The notes below the pieces were generated by a model. That model was given only the letters and a program-made list of their open reading frames with translations, did no database searches and had not been told where the DNA came from. A DNA stretch of 15,444 nt from contig DNKW01000016.1 in the NCBI GenBank assembly GCA_003488655.1, positions 1 to 15,444 on the forward strand. The letters are read 5' to 3'. Within the stretch, counting starts at the first letter, position 1; each line of letters opens with the position of its first letter. Both the position numbers and the translations under genes were made by a program. Shown here one piece after another: positions 7,794-14,846 of this stretch. This DNA comes from Candidatus Altimarinota bacterium (lineage in GTDB: Bacteria > Patescibacteriota > Gracilibacteria > BD1-5 > UBA2023).

Positions 7794-7819
7794 TTCTCAT
7801 ATCATTATTTTTCAATACT

Positions 7820-8359
7820 ATGTCTTTTAAAGAACAGTACAACACAGTTATCCTTCCACAGGTACAAAAAGCTCTCGGTATCGAGAATCCTATGGAAGTC
7901 CCAAAAATCGAAAAGATCGTGCTCAATATGGGTATCGGAAGTTATGTGGCAAGTGGTCATAAAGATTTCTCTAGCCTTAAAAATGATCTTTCTCTCATAG
8001 CTGGGCAAACCCCTTTGGTAATCAACTCCAAAAAGGCTATTTCCAACTTTAAATTGAAGATTGGAATGCCCGTTGGTATGACGATTACTCTTCGAGGAGA
8101 GAAAATGTTCTTCTTCTTGGAAAAGCTTATTCAGATTATCCTTCCTCGTGTTCGAGATTTCCGTGGTATTTCCGGAAAATCATTCGATGAGAAAGGAAAC
8201 TTCAATTTCGGTATCAAGGAACATACTATTTTCCCAGAAGTTCCTCAGCTCGATGTTGTAAAGCCTCACGGTCTCCAAATCACGATCAAATTCAAGGCGA
8301 AAGATAAAAAAGACACTCGTGTCCTTATGGATGCTCTTGGATTCCCGTTCACAAAATAA
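7820..8359 (+). CDS. rplE: 50S ribosomal protein L5 (uL5)
   Basis: L5 binds 5S rRNA and contacts the P-site tRNA from the central protuberance. The 179-residue product equals the family length. Seen: PKIEKIVLNMGIG (about 28-40), AGQTPLVINSKKAISNFK (about 61-78), GMPVGMTITLRGEKMFFFLEK (about 82-102), LPRVRDFRGISGKSFDEKGN (about 107-126) and FNFGIKEHTIFPEV. All are classical L5 blocks. Start is CTATG. Confidence 0.98.
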   Translation: MSFKEQYNTVILPQVQKALGIENPMEVPKIEKIVLNMGIGSYVASGHKDFSSLKNDLSLIAGQTPLVINSKKAISNFKLKIGMPVGMTITLRGEKMFFFLEKLIQIILPRVRDFRGISGKSFDEKGNFNFGIKEHTIFPEVPQLDVVKPHGLQITIKFKAKDKKDTRVLMDALGFPFTK

Positions 8360-8392
8360 ATTCCTATTTTTATTATCAATTACTCTCCTACT

Positions 8393-8617
8393 ATGGCAAG
8401 AAAGGCTCTAGAAGTGAAATGCAGCAAGGCTCAAGAAAAGGCAACTCGTCTCTTCCAGGCCGGAAAAACTATTAAATTTTCCACACGACTCTATCACAGG
8501 TGTGCTATCTGTGGACGATCCCGTGGATACATGGGGAAGTTCGACATGTGCCGAATCTGTGTACGTGAACGTGCGAATGCCGGAGAGTTGATGGGAGTCC
8601 GCAAGTCGAGCTGGTAA
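8393..8617 (+). CDS. rpsN: 30S ribosomal protein S14, zinc-binding type (uS14)
   Basis: S14 belongs to the head of the small subunit. The 74-residue product has four zinc-binding cysteines in two CxxC pairs (Cys37/40 and Cys53/56), which is the C+ form, and ends with the conserved [17 protein letters not shown]. Zinc-type S14 is usually 61 residues; the 13 additional residues lie N-terminal to the zinc site (about 9-27). The stop TAA is followed directly by TAG. A 171-base gap follows, the longest inside the ribosomal cluster, filled by a structured repeat and a promoter. Confidence 0.95.
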   Translation: MARKALEVKCSKAQEKATRLFQAGKTIKFSTRLYHRCAICGRSRGYMGKFDMCRICVRERANAGELMGVRKSSW

Positions 8618-8618
8618 T

Positions 8619-8735
8619 AGCTTGTTGAAAAACTCGATTTTTGCATTCAAGATTCCGTTTCCTCGTTCTCCGTACAGTCGTACGGTTCACTCCGGTTCTC
8701 ATCTTTCATACAAATATCTTCGCTTTTGAACAGCT
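8619..8735. repeat. Structured palindromic repeat, copy 1 (rpsN-rpsH spacer)
   Basis: This 117-base imperfect palindrome starts one base after the rpsN stop codon. Outer arms: AGCTTGTTGAAAA (8619-8631) with TTTTGAACAGCT (8724-8735), one bulge and one mismatch. Middle arms: TTTGCATTCAAGAT (8640-8653) with ATCTTTCATACAAA (8701-8714), 11 of 14 paired. Inner hairpin: CCGTAC-AGTC-GTACGG around 8670-8685. A homologous copy lies after secY, with changes in the arms that preserve pairing. Not coding. The family and function are not known to me. Confidence 0.8.
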
Positions 8736-8756
8736 CTTAGGGCTATAAGATATAAT
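8726..8756 (+). promoter_or_regulatory. Possible internal promoter upstream of rpsH
   Basis: A perfect TATAAT lies at 8751-8756, 32 bases before the rpsH ATG. The best -35 is TTGAAC (8726-8731, spacer 19), inside the right outer arm of the structured repeat. The ten bases TATAATTCAA recur at 9801-9810 at nearly the same distance from the rplR start. Confidence 0.45.
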
Positions 8757-8788
8757 TCAACTACAATACTTTTAACTTAATTGTTCCT

Positions 8789-9175
8789 ATGATAAATGAT
8801 CCAATTGCAGATTTGCTCACAAGAGTCCGAAACGGATATCTTGCTCGACTTGCCGTTGTAAACGTTCCATATTCTGCCCTCAAGGAAAAAATCATTTCAA
8901 TCCTCCAGAAGAATGCCTATATCGTCTCCTATACTGTGAGCGAAGATAAACGAGAAATCATCGTAAAACTCAATGATGTTCGTAAAACGAAATATCTTCC
9001 TTCCTTCCGTCGTATTAGCCGACCGGGACAGAGAATCTATATTAAGTCATCTGACGTTCGTAAATCACGAAACGGACTTGGTATCTATATTCTCTCGACC
9101 CCAAAGGGTATTATCACTGGATATGAAGCTCATGTTCTTGGTACCGGAGGAGAACTTCTTTGCGAAGTATATTAA
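8789..9175 (+). CDS. rpsH: 30S ribosomal protein S8 (uS8)
   Basis: S8 is a primary 16S-binding protein central to platform assembly; in E. coli it also represses the spc operon. The 128-residue product (E. coli 130) opens MINDPIADLLTRVRNG and has the C-terminal blocks KSRNGLGIYILSTPKG (about 92-107) and the ending GTGGELLCEVY, matching the family GGE(V/I)LC.VW ending. Start is CTATG. It probably has its own promoter downstream of the structured repeat. Confidence 0.97.
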   Translation: MINDPIADLLTRVRNGYLARLAVVNVPYSALKEKIISILQKNAYIVSYTVSEDKREIIVKLNDVRKTKYLPSFRRISRPGQRIYIKSSDVRKSRNGLGIYILSTPKGIITGYEAHVLGTGGELLCEVY

Positions 9176-9203
9176 TCACCCTACTTATTAATCACTATTT
9201 TAT

Positions 9204-9758
9204 ATGTCTCGAATTTGAAAACTTCCTGTAACACTTCCGACTGGAGTGAGCGTGAAGGTAGACGGAAAAAACATCACCGTCTCTGGACCAAAAGGAGAGC
9301 TTAAGCACACCCTTCAGGACTGTGCTTCTCTCGAACAAAAAGACAATACGGTTGTTATATCTATTGTAAACGAAGAGAATAGTAAAGACAAAGCTATGTG
9401 GGGCCTTACCCGAGCGCTTATTGCCAATATGGTAATAGGGGTGTCAGAGGGATACAAAAAATCTCTCGAAATCCAAGGAGTGGGATATAAATTCGAAGTT
9501 GCCGGACCTTCTAAGCTCGTTCTTGCTGTCGGATTCTCTCATAAGGTGGATCTTCCTGCGCCGAAAGGAATTACTATCGCAGTAGATGAAAAAGAAAAAA
9601 ATATCATCCACATATCCGGAATCGATAAGCAACAGGTTGGGTACTACACCGCCCTTGTCCGATCCATCAAAAAACCGGAACCATACAAAGGGAAGGGTAT
9701 CCGATATGTGGGAGAACATGTACGACGAAAGGCTGGTAAGACTGGAGGTAAGAAATAA
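9204..9758 (+). CDS. rplF: 50S ribosomal protein L6 (uL6), with one TGA-Gly codon
   Basis: L6 lies near the sarcin-ricin loop and the factor-binding site. The start is ATG at 9204: M-S-R-I, then TGA at codon 5 (9216-9218), then KLPVTLPTGVSVKVDG. The family consensus MSRIGKxPI makes this TGA the conserved Gly. Under the standard code annotation would fall to a GTG at 9246 and lose the N-terminus. The 184-residue product (E. coli 177) carries ITVSGPKGEL (about 23-32) and the C-terminal signature KKPEPYKGKGIRYVGEHVRR (about 154-173). Confidence 0.97.
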
Positions 9759-9800
9759 AAATCCCCTCTTCATTACGAAGTGGATCGACAAAGCAATCTA

Positions 9801-9806
9801 TATAAT
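9801..9806 (+). promoter_or_regulatory. Possible -10 element upstream of rplR
   Basis: TATAAT at 9801-9806 lies in the 79-base rplF-rplR gap, 31 bases before the rplR ATG. No good -35 is found 15-19 bases upstream, so this is weak on its own. The surrounding TATAATTCAA matches that upstream of rpsH. Confidence 0.3.
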
Positions 9807-9837
9807 TCAATTTCTTTAATTTTAAACCCATTTTTCT

Positions 9838-10179
9838 ATGTTAGAAAAGGTTATGAAACGCAAACGACGACAGGTTCGCGTACGCTCTACTATTATCGGT
9901 ACTGCTACAAAACCCCGTCTTGCTGTGTTTCGAAGTAATACATCTATCTATGCACAGATGATTGATGATGCTGCTGCAGCAACTCTTTGTGCCGCAAGTG
10001 ACATGAAGATAAAGGGTGGTACAAAACAAGAGTGTGCAACAAAAGTAGGTGAAGAACTTGCAAAAAAAGCACTCGCTCTCGGTATCACTACTTGTGTATT
10101 TGATCGCGGAGGTTTCCTCTATGCTGGTCGAGTAAAGAGACTTGCTGAAGGAGCACGTTCCGGAGGACTTCAATTTTAA
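9838..10179 (+). CDS. rplR: 50S ribosomal protein L18 (uL18)
   Basis: L18 binds 5S rRNA in the central protuberance. The 113-residue product (E. coli 117) has a basic N-terminus (KRKRRQVRVR), PRLAVFRSNTSIYAQMIDD (about 26-44, the family RL.VfRS..hIYAQ block), and the C-terminal block FDRGGFLYAGRVKRLAEGAR (about 89-108). Start is CTATG. rpsE follows after 21 bases. Confidence 0.96.
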   Translation: MLEKVMKRKRRQVRVRSTIIGTATKPRLAVFRSNTSIYAQMIDDAAAATLCAASDMKIKGGTKQECATKVGEELAKKALALGITTCVFDRGGFLYAGRVKRLAEGARSGGLQF

Positions 10180-10200
10180 TTATTCATTTTTTCCATTTCT

Positions 10201-10917
10201 ATGGTTGATACTAATACTACTGCACCAACTACTGCACCAACTACTGCACCGGTAAGAACCCAGAGAGACGATCGTCGTCCACAGGGTGATAAACGTGGGG
10301 GAGGATTCAAGGATGTTGAAAAAGAATTCCAAGAAGAACTTCTCGGGGTAGATCGAGTTACTCGTGTAACTGCCGGAGGTCGTCAACTTCGTTTCCGAGC
10401 CTCTGTAGTTATCGGTAACGGAAAAGGAACCGTTGGTTTCGGTATGGGGAAAGCCGGAGAGGTGGTCGTTGCTATCGAGAAAGCCGTTCGCGATGCGAAG
10501 AAGAATCTTCTTACTTTCAGTATCATCGATGGAACTATCGCTCATGATTTGAGTGCAAGCTACAAAGCGGCAAATATTTTCATTCATCCTGCTTCTAAAG
10601 GAACGGGACTTATCGCCGGAGGTTCTGCTCGTAAAGTATTTGCAGTTGCCGGTATCAAGGATATTCTCGCAAAACAACGAGGAGGAAATAATCCAATTAC
10701 GAATGCCCGTGTTACTATGAAAGCGCTTGCTGCTCTCAAAAAAATACCGAAGGTAATCGCAAAAGTTGCTCCTGTTACAACTTCTGAAGAAGTAGTAGCT
10801 CCCGTTAAAGTTGCTGCTGTAAAAGCTCCCGTTAAAGTAGAGGCAAAAAAAGTAGTTGCTGCTAAACCGGTTGCTAAAAAAGCCCCTGCAGCTTCCAAAG
10901 CAAAAAAAGCAGAATAA
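10201..10917 (+). CDS. rpsE: 30S ribosomal protein S5 (uS5) with low-complexity tails
   Basis: S5 takes part in decoding fidelity and lines the mRNA entry tunnel. The core (about residues 37-188) has the double-stranded RNA-binding fold: GNGKGTVGFGMGKAGEVVVA (about 72-91) and ASKGTGLIAGGSARKV (about 131-146), NPITNARVT. At 238 residues it is far longer than E. coli S5 (167). The N-terminus carries three TTAP repeats encoded by a 12-bp tandem repeat (10216-10251). The C-terminal ~50 residues are Ala/Lys/Val-rich, with the unit APVKV repeated and a 14-bp direct repeat in DNA (10798-10811 and 10825-10838). In most bacteria rpmD (L30) would come next; it is absent. Confidence 0.97.
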   Translation: MVDTNTTAPTTAPTTAPVRTQRDDRRPQGDKRGGGFKDVEKEFQEELLGVDRVTRVTAGGRQLRFRASVVIGNGKGTVGFGMGKAGEVVVAIEKAVRDAKKNLLTFSIIDGTIAHDLSASYKAANIFIHPASKGTGLIAGGSARKVFAVAGIKDILAKQRGGNNPITNARVTMKALAALKKIPKVIAKVAPVTTSEEVVAPVKVAAVKAPVKVEAKKVVAAKPVAKKAPAASKAKKAE

Positions 10918-10961
10918 TTCCCCTTATCAATATTTTCACTCATTAATTAACAACGCATACT

Positions 10962-11417
10962 ATGCTCTCTCACAATACTATAGAGTCTGCTCCAAATTCC
11001 CGCACACCTCGCATGCGCGTAGGTCGAGGAGTTGGTTCTGGAAAAGGAGGTACTTCCGGTCGTGGAAACGGTGGACAAAATTCTCGAACTGGTCGCGGAA
11101 AATTCAATGCGGCTTTTGAAGGAGGACAAACGCCTCTCTTTAGACGTATGCCAAAGAAACGTGGTTTCACGGCACATGCTCCAAATGTATTCTCCATCTT
11201 GAATATATCTACACTCGAAAAGCTTGCTAAAGAAGGTGTTACAACCATCGATAGCGAAGTACTCGTAAAAAAGGGACTTATCCCAAATATCGGAGCTCTC
11301 ATCAAGCTTCTCGGGAACGGAGAAATTACTGCAAAAGTAACGGTTCGTATCCACAAAGCTTCCGCTCAGGCTCAGTCAAAAGTTACTGCAGCAGGAGGAA
11401 CAGTAGAACTTCTCTAA
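10962..11417 (+). CDS. rplO: 50S ribosomal protein L15 (uL15)
   Basis: L15 is a late-assembly protein with a long extended N-terminal region threading through 23S rRNA. The 151-residue product has the glycine-rich RVGRGVGSGKGGTSGRGNGG (about 19-38), GGQTPLFRRMPKKRGF (about 54-69) and the C-terminal AAGGTVELL ending. Length matches the family (144). It directly follows rpsE, with no L30 gene between. An intrinsic terminator begins 12 bases after the stop. Confidence 0.97.
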   Translation: MLSHNTIESAPNSRTPRMRVGRGVGSGKGGTSGRGNGGQNSRTGRGKFNAAFEGGQTPLFRRMPKKRGFTAHAPNVFSILNISTLEKLAKEGVTTIDSEVLVKKGLIPNIGALIKLLGNGEITAKVTVRIHKASAQAQSKVTAAGGTVELL

Positions 11418-11429
11418 TCTCACACATTT

Positions 11430-11463
11430 AAAAATCCTCACTCATTCCGAGAGGGGATTTTTT
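11430..11463 (+). terminator. Intrinsic terminator after rplO
   Basis: AAAATCCTC (11431-11439) pairs with GGGGATTTT (11453-11461) over 9 bp with one G-T wobble. The loop is 13 bases, and a T6 run at 11458-11463 closes the stem. This would end the ribosomal protein transcript before secY. Confidence 0.75.
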
Positions 11464-11488
11464 GTACCTCGCTTTTATTGTAATAAAC

Positions 11489-11516
11489 TTGACTAAACCA
11501 TACTTTTTCATACAAT
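11489..11516 (+). promoter_or_regulatory. Sigma70-type promoter for secY
   Basis: TTGACT at 11489-11494 and TACAAT at 11511-11516 are separated by 16 bases, the same architecture as the rplC promoter. The start point would be near 11523, giving a leader of about 37 bases. It sits just downstream of an intrinsic terminator, so secY is probably transcribed separately. Confidence 0.7.
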
Positions 11517-11559
11517 CCGAGCGTTAAATACACCATTTTTATCTCTATCGTTTTTTCCT

Positions 11560-12879
11560 ATGATTCTCAAGAATGTTTCTCGTATATGGAAGTCATCTGA
11601 TGTGAAGAAGAAGATTCTTGTTACGCTCGGTATCATTATCCTCTATAAATTTCTCTCCAGTATCCCGGTTCCTGGGGTAAATACCACAGCACTTCTTTCC
11701 ATTAAGGATTTTCTTGCTGCCAATCAAGGACTTGCTTTCTTTAGCTCTCTTATGGGAGGAGGACTTGAGAATTTCTCCGTTGTTCTCATGGGACTTGCTC
11801 CGTATATCAATGCAGTTATTATCATGCAACTTTTGGCAGTTATTGTGCCACAGCTCGAAGCTCTGAAAAAAGAGGGGGAACAAGGACAGAAAAAAATCAA
11901 CAATTATACCCGATGGGCGACTGTTCCTCTCGCTTTTGCGCAGAGTTACGGAATGATCATTCTTCTTAACACTCTTATAGGTGGCGGAGGAAAGATTATG
12001 GATGTGAGCAACTTTTGGGGAGCAGTGCTTCCTGCCATGCTTTTCATCACCGCAGGAACTCTTTTCCTTATGTGGCTCGGAGAGGTTATCAATGAATCAG
12101 GAATTGGAAATGGAGCATCCATGATAATATTTGCAGGAGTCCTCGCAGGAACCCCTTCTCATATCATGCAATATATCTCTGTTGGAAATTATCCACTTCT
12201 GCTTATCCTTACGATTATGACCCTCGTGGTCATTTACATCATCATCAAGTTTACGGAAGGGTTTCGAAAGATTCCTCTCATCTACACTCGAACGGGACGC
12301 GACGAGAAATCATACTTCCCTATACGAGTGAATCAAGCGGGAATGATACCCATAATCTTCGCAGTTTCTATCGTAACATTTCCGGCTCTTATCGGACAAG
12401 TTCTCGCTAACAAGGGGTCTGGCAGTTCCGCTCAAATCGGACAATTCCTCCTCGAATATTTTTCTATGAACAATCCGAGTTGGCTCTATATTACCGTATA
12501 TTTCCTTCTCGTTCTCGGCTTCTCATTTTTCTATGTCTCCATAGTATTTAATACGGAAGAAGTTGCTGAAAGCATTCAGAAACGGGGTGGATATATTCCA
12601 TGAGTTCGTCCGGGACGAGAAACTGCGGAATATCTTGAAAAAACTTCGCTTCATCTCAATCTTTACGGAGGATCATTTCTTGCCTTTATTGCAGTCTTCC
12701 CATATCTTATGTCGAAACTGAACGAAGTCGTTCAAATTATCGATACTTCTGGTTCTGGAGGGCAAATCGATTTCCTTATATCAGGAGCGGGACTCATCAT
12801 CGTTGTTGGGGTTATTCTCGAACTCATCCGCCGAGTGGATACGGAGCTCAAGAGCTATGATTACAAGAAATTCTTCTAG
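11560..12879 (+). CDS. secY: Preprotein translocase subunit SecY, with one TGA-Gly codon
   Basis: SecY is the ten-helix protein-conducting channel of the inner membrane, working with SecE/SecG, SecA and ribosomes. The 439-residue product (E. coli 443) has the TM1 region around 19-37 followed by IPVPGVN, further hydrophobic segments, and the signature INESGIGNGASMIIFAGVL (about 177-195). TGA at codon 348 (12601-12603) reads RGGYIP-G-VRPGRETAEYL. This is the cytosolic C5 loop (family FIPGIRPG), which contacts SecA and the ribosome, so the Gly is conserved. Under the standard code the last two helices would be cut off. Stop is TAG; a structured repeat begins at the next base. Confidence 0.97.
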
Positions 12880-13001
12880 GGAAATATGAAATAACTTCAA
12901 TCTTTGTACTCAAACTTTACAATCCTCGTTCTCCGTACAAGTCGTACGGTTCTCTTCGGTTCGCAGTTTTCATACAAATATTATCGTTCTTTCATATTTC
13001 C
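12880..13001. repeat. Structured palindromic repeat, copy 2 (after secY)
   Basis: This 122-base imperfect palindrome begins at the base after the secY stop. Outer arms GGAAATATGAAA (12880-12891) and TTTCATATTTCC (12990-13001) pair perfectly over 12 bp. Middle arms are TTTGTACTCAAACT and AGTTTTCATACAAA, with 11 of 14 paired. The inner hairpin is CCGTAC-AAGTC-GTACGG. The core (about 12923-12984) is closely similar to the copy after rpsN. The outer arms differ in sequence between copies but remain self-complementary. Confidence 0.8.
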
Positions 13002-13021
13002 ATAAGTATGATGGAGAGAAT

Positions 13022-13048
13022 CCGACTTCATCTGCAGGTCGGTTTTTT
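13022..13048 (+). terminator. Possible intrinsic terminator downstream of secY
   Basis: CCGAC (13022-13026) pairs with GTCGG (13038-13042), with an 11-base loop, followed at once by T6 and a further T-rich run. The stem is only 5 bp. If functional it would separate secY from the exonuclease gene, yet no clear promoter is visible in 13049-13109. Confidence 0.5.
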
Positions 13049-13058
13049 CTTTTATTTC

Positions 13059-13083
13059 GTCATCCTCGCGAAGGCGGGGATCC
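13059..13083. repeat. Dispersed hairpin repeat of the 'AKAGIQ' type
   Basis: GTCATCCTCGCGAAGGCGGGGATCC forms an 8-bp stem (13062-13069 with 13074-13081, one G-T wobble) around a GAAG loop. In one frame it reads VILAKAGIQ. Such GTCATYCCCGCGAARGCGGGRATCC elements are scattered through many bacterial genomes and are often mistranslated as VIPAKAGIQ. Only one copy is in this window. Confidence 0.7.
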
Positions 13084-13109
13084 AATCAATTAGTCCTTTT
13101 CCTTTTTCT

Positions 13110-13712
13110 ATGAAAGCCTTTGTATTCGATACCGAAACTACAGGACTCACCGTTCGAACAGGAACTCTCGACGAGCAACCGTATATCGTGCAGTTCGCGG
13201 GAATCCTCGGAGAAGTGGATAGCGTGAATGGTTTCACGGAACTCTCCCGTATAGATATCATGGTGAAACCGCGCATCGCCATCCCTTTTGCTGCATCGCA
13301 AGTTCATGGTATCTATGATCGTGATATCGAAAACGCCCCGTATGTCGAAGAAGTGATGGATCAGATTCTCCGGTATTTGAATACGACCGATATCGTCGTC
13401 GGACACAATATAGAGTACGATGAGGAAGTGATCCGTTCCGAACTTAAACGACTTGGTCGAGACGGGGACTATCAACCCATCAAGCGAGTGTGTACTATGC
13501 GAGGATCGACGGATTACTGCAAGCTCCAGGGACGAGGTTTTTCGTTTAAACCGCCGAAGCTCTCAGAGCTCTACAAACACCTCTTCGGAGAATGGTTCGA
13601 AGGAGCCCACAATGCGATGGTCGATGTAGAAGCAACCACCCGAGCATTCGGCGAGCTCGTGAAGCGCGGAGCGATTGAGCTCGAAGAGACGAAAGTGATG
13701 CGATTATTTTAA
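13110..13712 (+). CDS. DEDDh-family 3'-5' exonuclease (DnaQ-like)
   Basis: The 200-residue product is a single RNase T/DnaQ-fold domain, which removes nucleotides from 3' ends using two metal ions. Seen: ExoI FDTETTG with Asp7 and Glu9, ExoII VGHNIEYDEEVI with Asp104, and ExoIII GAHNAMVDVEAT with His167 and Asp172, making the DEDDh set complete. It could be the proofreading epsilon subunit, or a stand-alone exonuclease of the same fold; no PHP or polymerase domain is attached and I cannot tell which. I chose the CTATG start at 13110. The frame is open back to 13008, but that stretch is a terminator plus the AKAGIQ repeat, not protein. dnaJ follows after 15 bases, so the two are probably cotranscribed. 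Confidence 0.9.
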   Translation: MKAFVFDTETTGLTVRTGTLDEQPYIVQFAGILGEVDSVNGFTELSRIDIMVKPRIAIPFAASQVHGIYDRDIENAPYVEEVMDQILRYLNTTDIVVGHNIEYDEEVIRSELKRLGRDGDYQPIKRVCTMRGSTDYCKLQGRGFSFKPPKLSELYKHLFGEWFEGAHNAMVDVEATTRAFGELVKRGAIELEETKVMRLF

Positions 13713-13727
13713 AAACCAACAATCTTT

Positions 13728-14837
13728 ATGGCATACGAATTTTACTCCATCCTCGAAGTTTCGCGCGATGTCAGTGCCGAGGAGCTCAAGCGTGCGTATC
13801 GCAAGAAGGCGATGGAAGTTCACCCTGATCGACACGGAGGCGATAAGGAAAAGGAAACTCTTTTCAAAGAGGTGAATGAAGCCTACGCAACCCTCAGTGA
13901 CCCACAGAAACGAGCGCACTATGACCGATTCGGGACGACCGATATGGGTGGTGGTTTTAGTGGTGGACAGGGCGGATTCCATACAGATATGGACTTTTCG
14001 GATATCTTCGAGTCTTTTTTCGGCGGAGGATTCCAATGAGGTGGAACGAGACGGAAGTCAGGAGGCGTGGAAGGGGAAGATATCGAAACCCGGGTGAAAC
14101 TCGACTTCGCGGAAGCTCTTTCTGGGCTCAAGAAAACTATATCGTACAGTCGAAAAGTCGTATGTACGGAATGTAGCGGAACGGGTGCCAAGAAAGGGAC
14201 GGAACCGAAAGAATGTTCCCAATGTCATGGAGCCGGACAGGTTCGCAGACGAACGCAGACCATTTTCGGGGTTATGGAGCAGACGGGAATCTGTGACAAG
14301 TGTCGTGGAACCGGGAAAATTATCACCGACAAATGCACGAAGTGTCATGGGGAACGGAGGGAGGTCATTAAAACCGAGAAAGAGATCGATATTCCCGCAG
14401 GAATCGATGACGGGATGACGATCAAGGTTCGCGGAGAAGGAAATGATGGAATCGGGTCTAGTACTGGGGATCTCTATATCAGTTTCAGTATCCCCGATAG
14501 CATCGATGGACTTACGAGAGAGGACACAAATCTCTATTACACGGTCGAAATCGATCCCGTGGAAGCGGTTCTTGGAGTCAAAAAAACCCTCAAACTTCCG
14601 GTTCTCGGAGAGAGAATCCTCGAAATCAAAGCAGGAACCCAGCACGGAGAAATTTTGAAATTCAAAGGAGACGGGGTGAAACATATCTCCAAGGATCAGA
14701 AAGGAGATTTGTTCATCACAATCCACATCAAGACTCCGACCCATCTGACCAAGAAGGAACGAGAACTGTATCACGAAATCGCCCATGAAAAGAAAATCGA
14801 GGTTGCGGATGGAGGAATTTTGAGTAAAATCTTCTAA
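13728..14837 (+). CDS. dnaJ: Chaperone protein DnaJ (type I Hsp40), with one TGA-Gly codon
   Basis: DnaJ delivers unfolded clients to DnaK and stimulates its ATPase. The 369-residue product (E. coli 376) has a J domain (1-70) with HPD at 32-34, a Gly/Phe-rich linker (about 74-122), a zinc domain, and two C-terminal beta domains ([17 protein letters not shown]). TGA at codon 104 (14037-14039) lies in the linker, [16 protein letters not shown]. Under the standard code the gene would split into a J-domain stub and a headless remainder. Zinc cysteines are 146/149, 163/166, 189/192 and 203/206; the fourth CxxCxGxG reads CTKCHGER, lacking its last glycine. No dnaK or grpE is adjacent. Confidence 0.96.
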
Positions 14838-14846
14838 GAATTCTTT

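Noticed and set aside
9758..9790. Terminator between rplF and rplR
   Set aside because: A weak ATCC...CTTC/GAAG...GGAT hairpin can be drawn, but there is no T-tract and the gap is short; transcription most likely continues.
8619..13001. CRISPR array
   Set aside because: There are only two repeat copies, more than 4 kb apart, each a long hairpin, with no regular spacers.
13008..13109. Extended N-terminus for the exonuclease starting at 13008
   Set aside because: The extra 34 codons translate a candidate terminator and the AKAGIQ hairpin repeat. MKAFVFDTETTG at 13110 is the natural family start and has the usual CTATG context.
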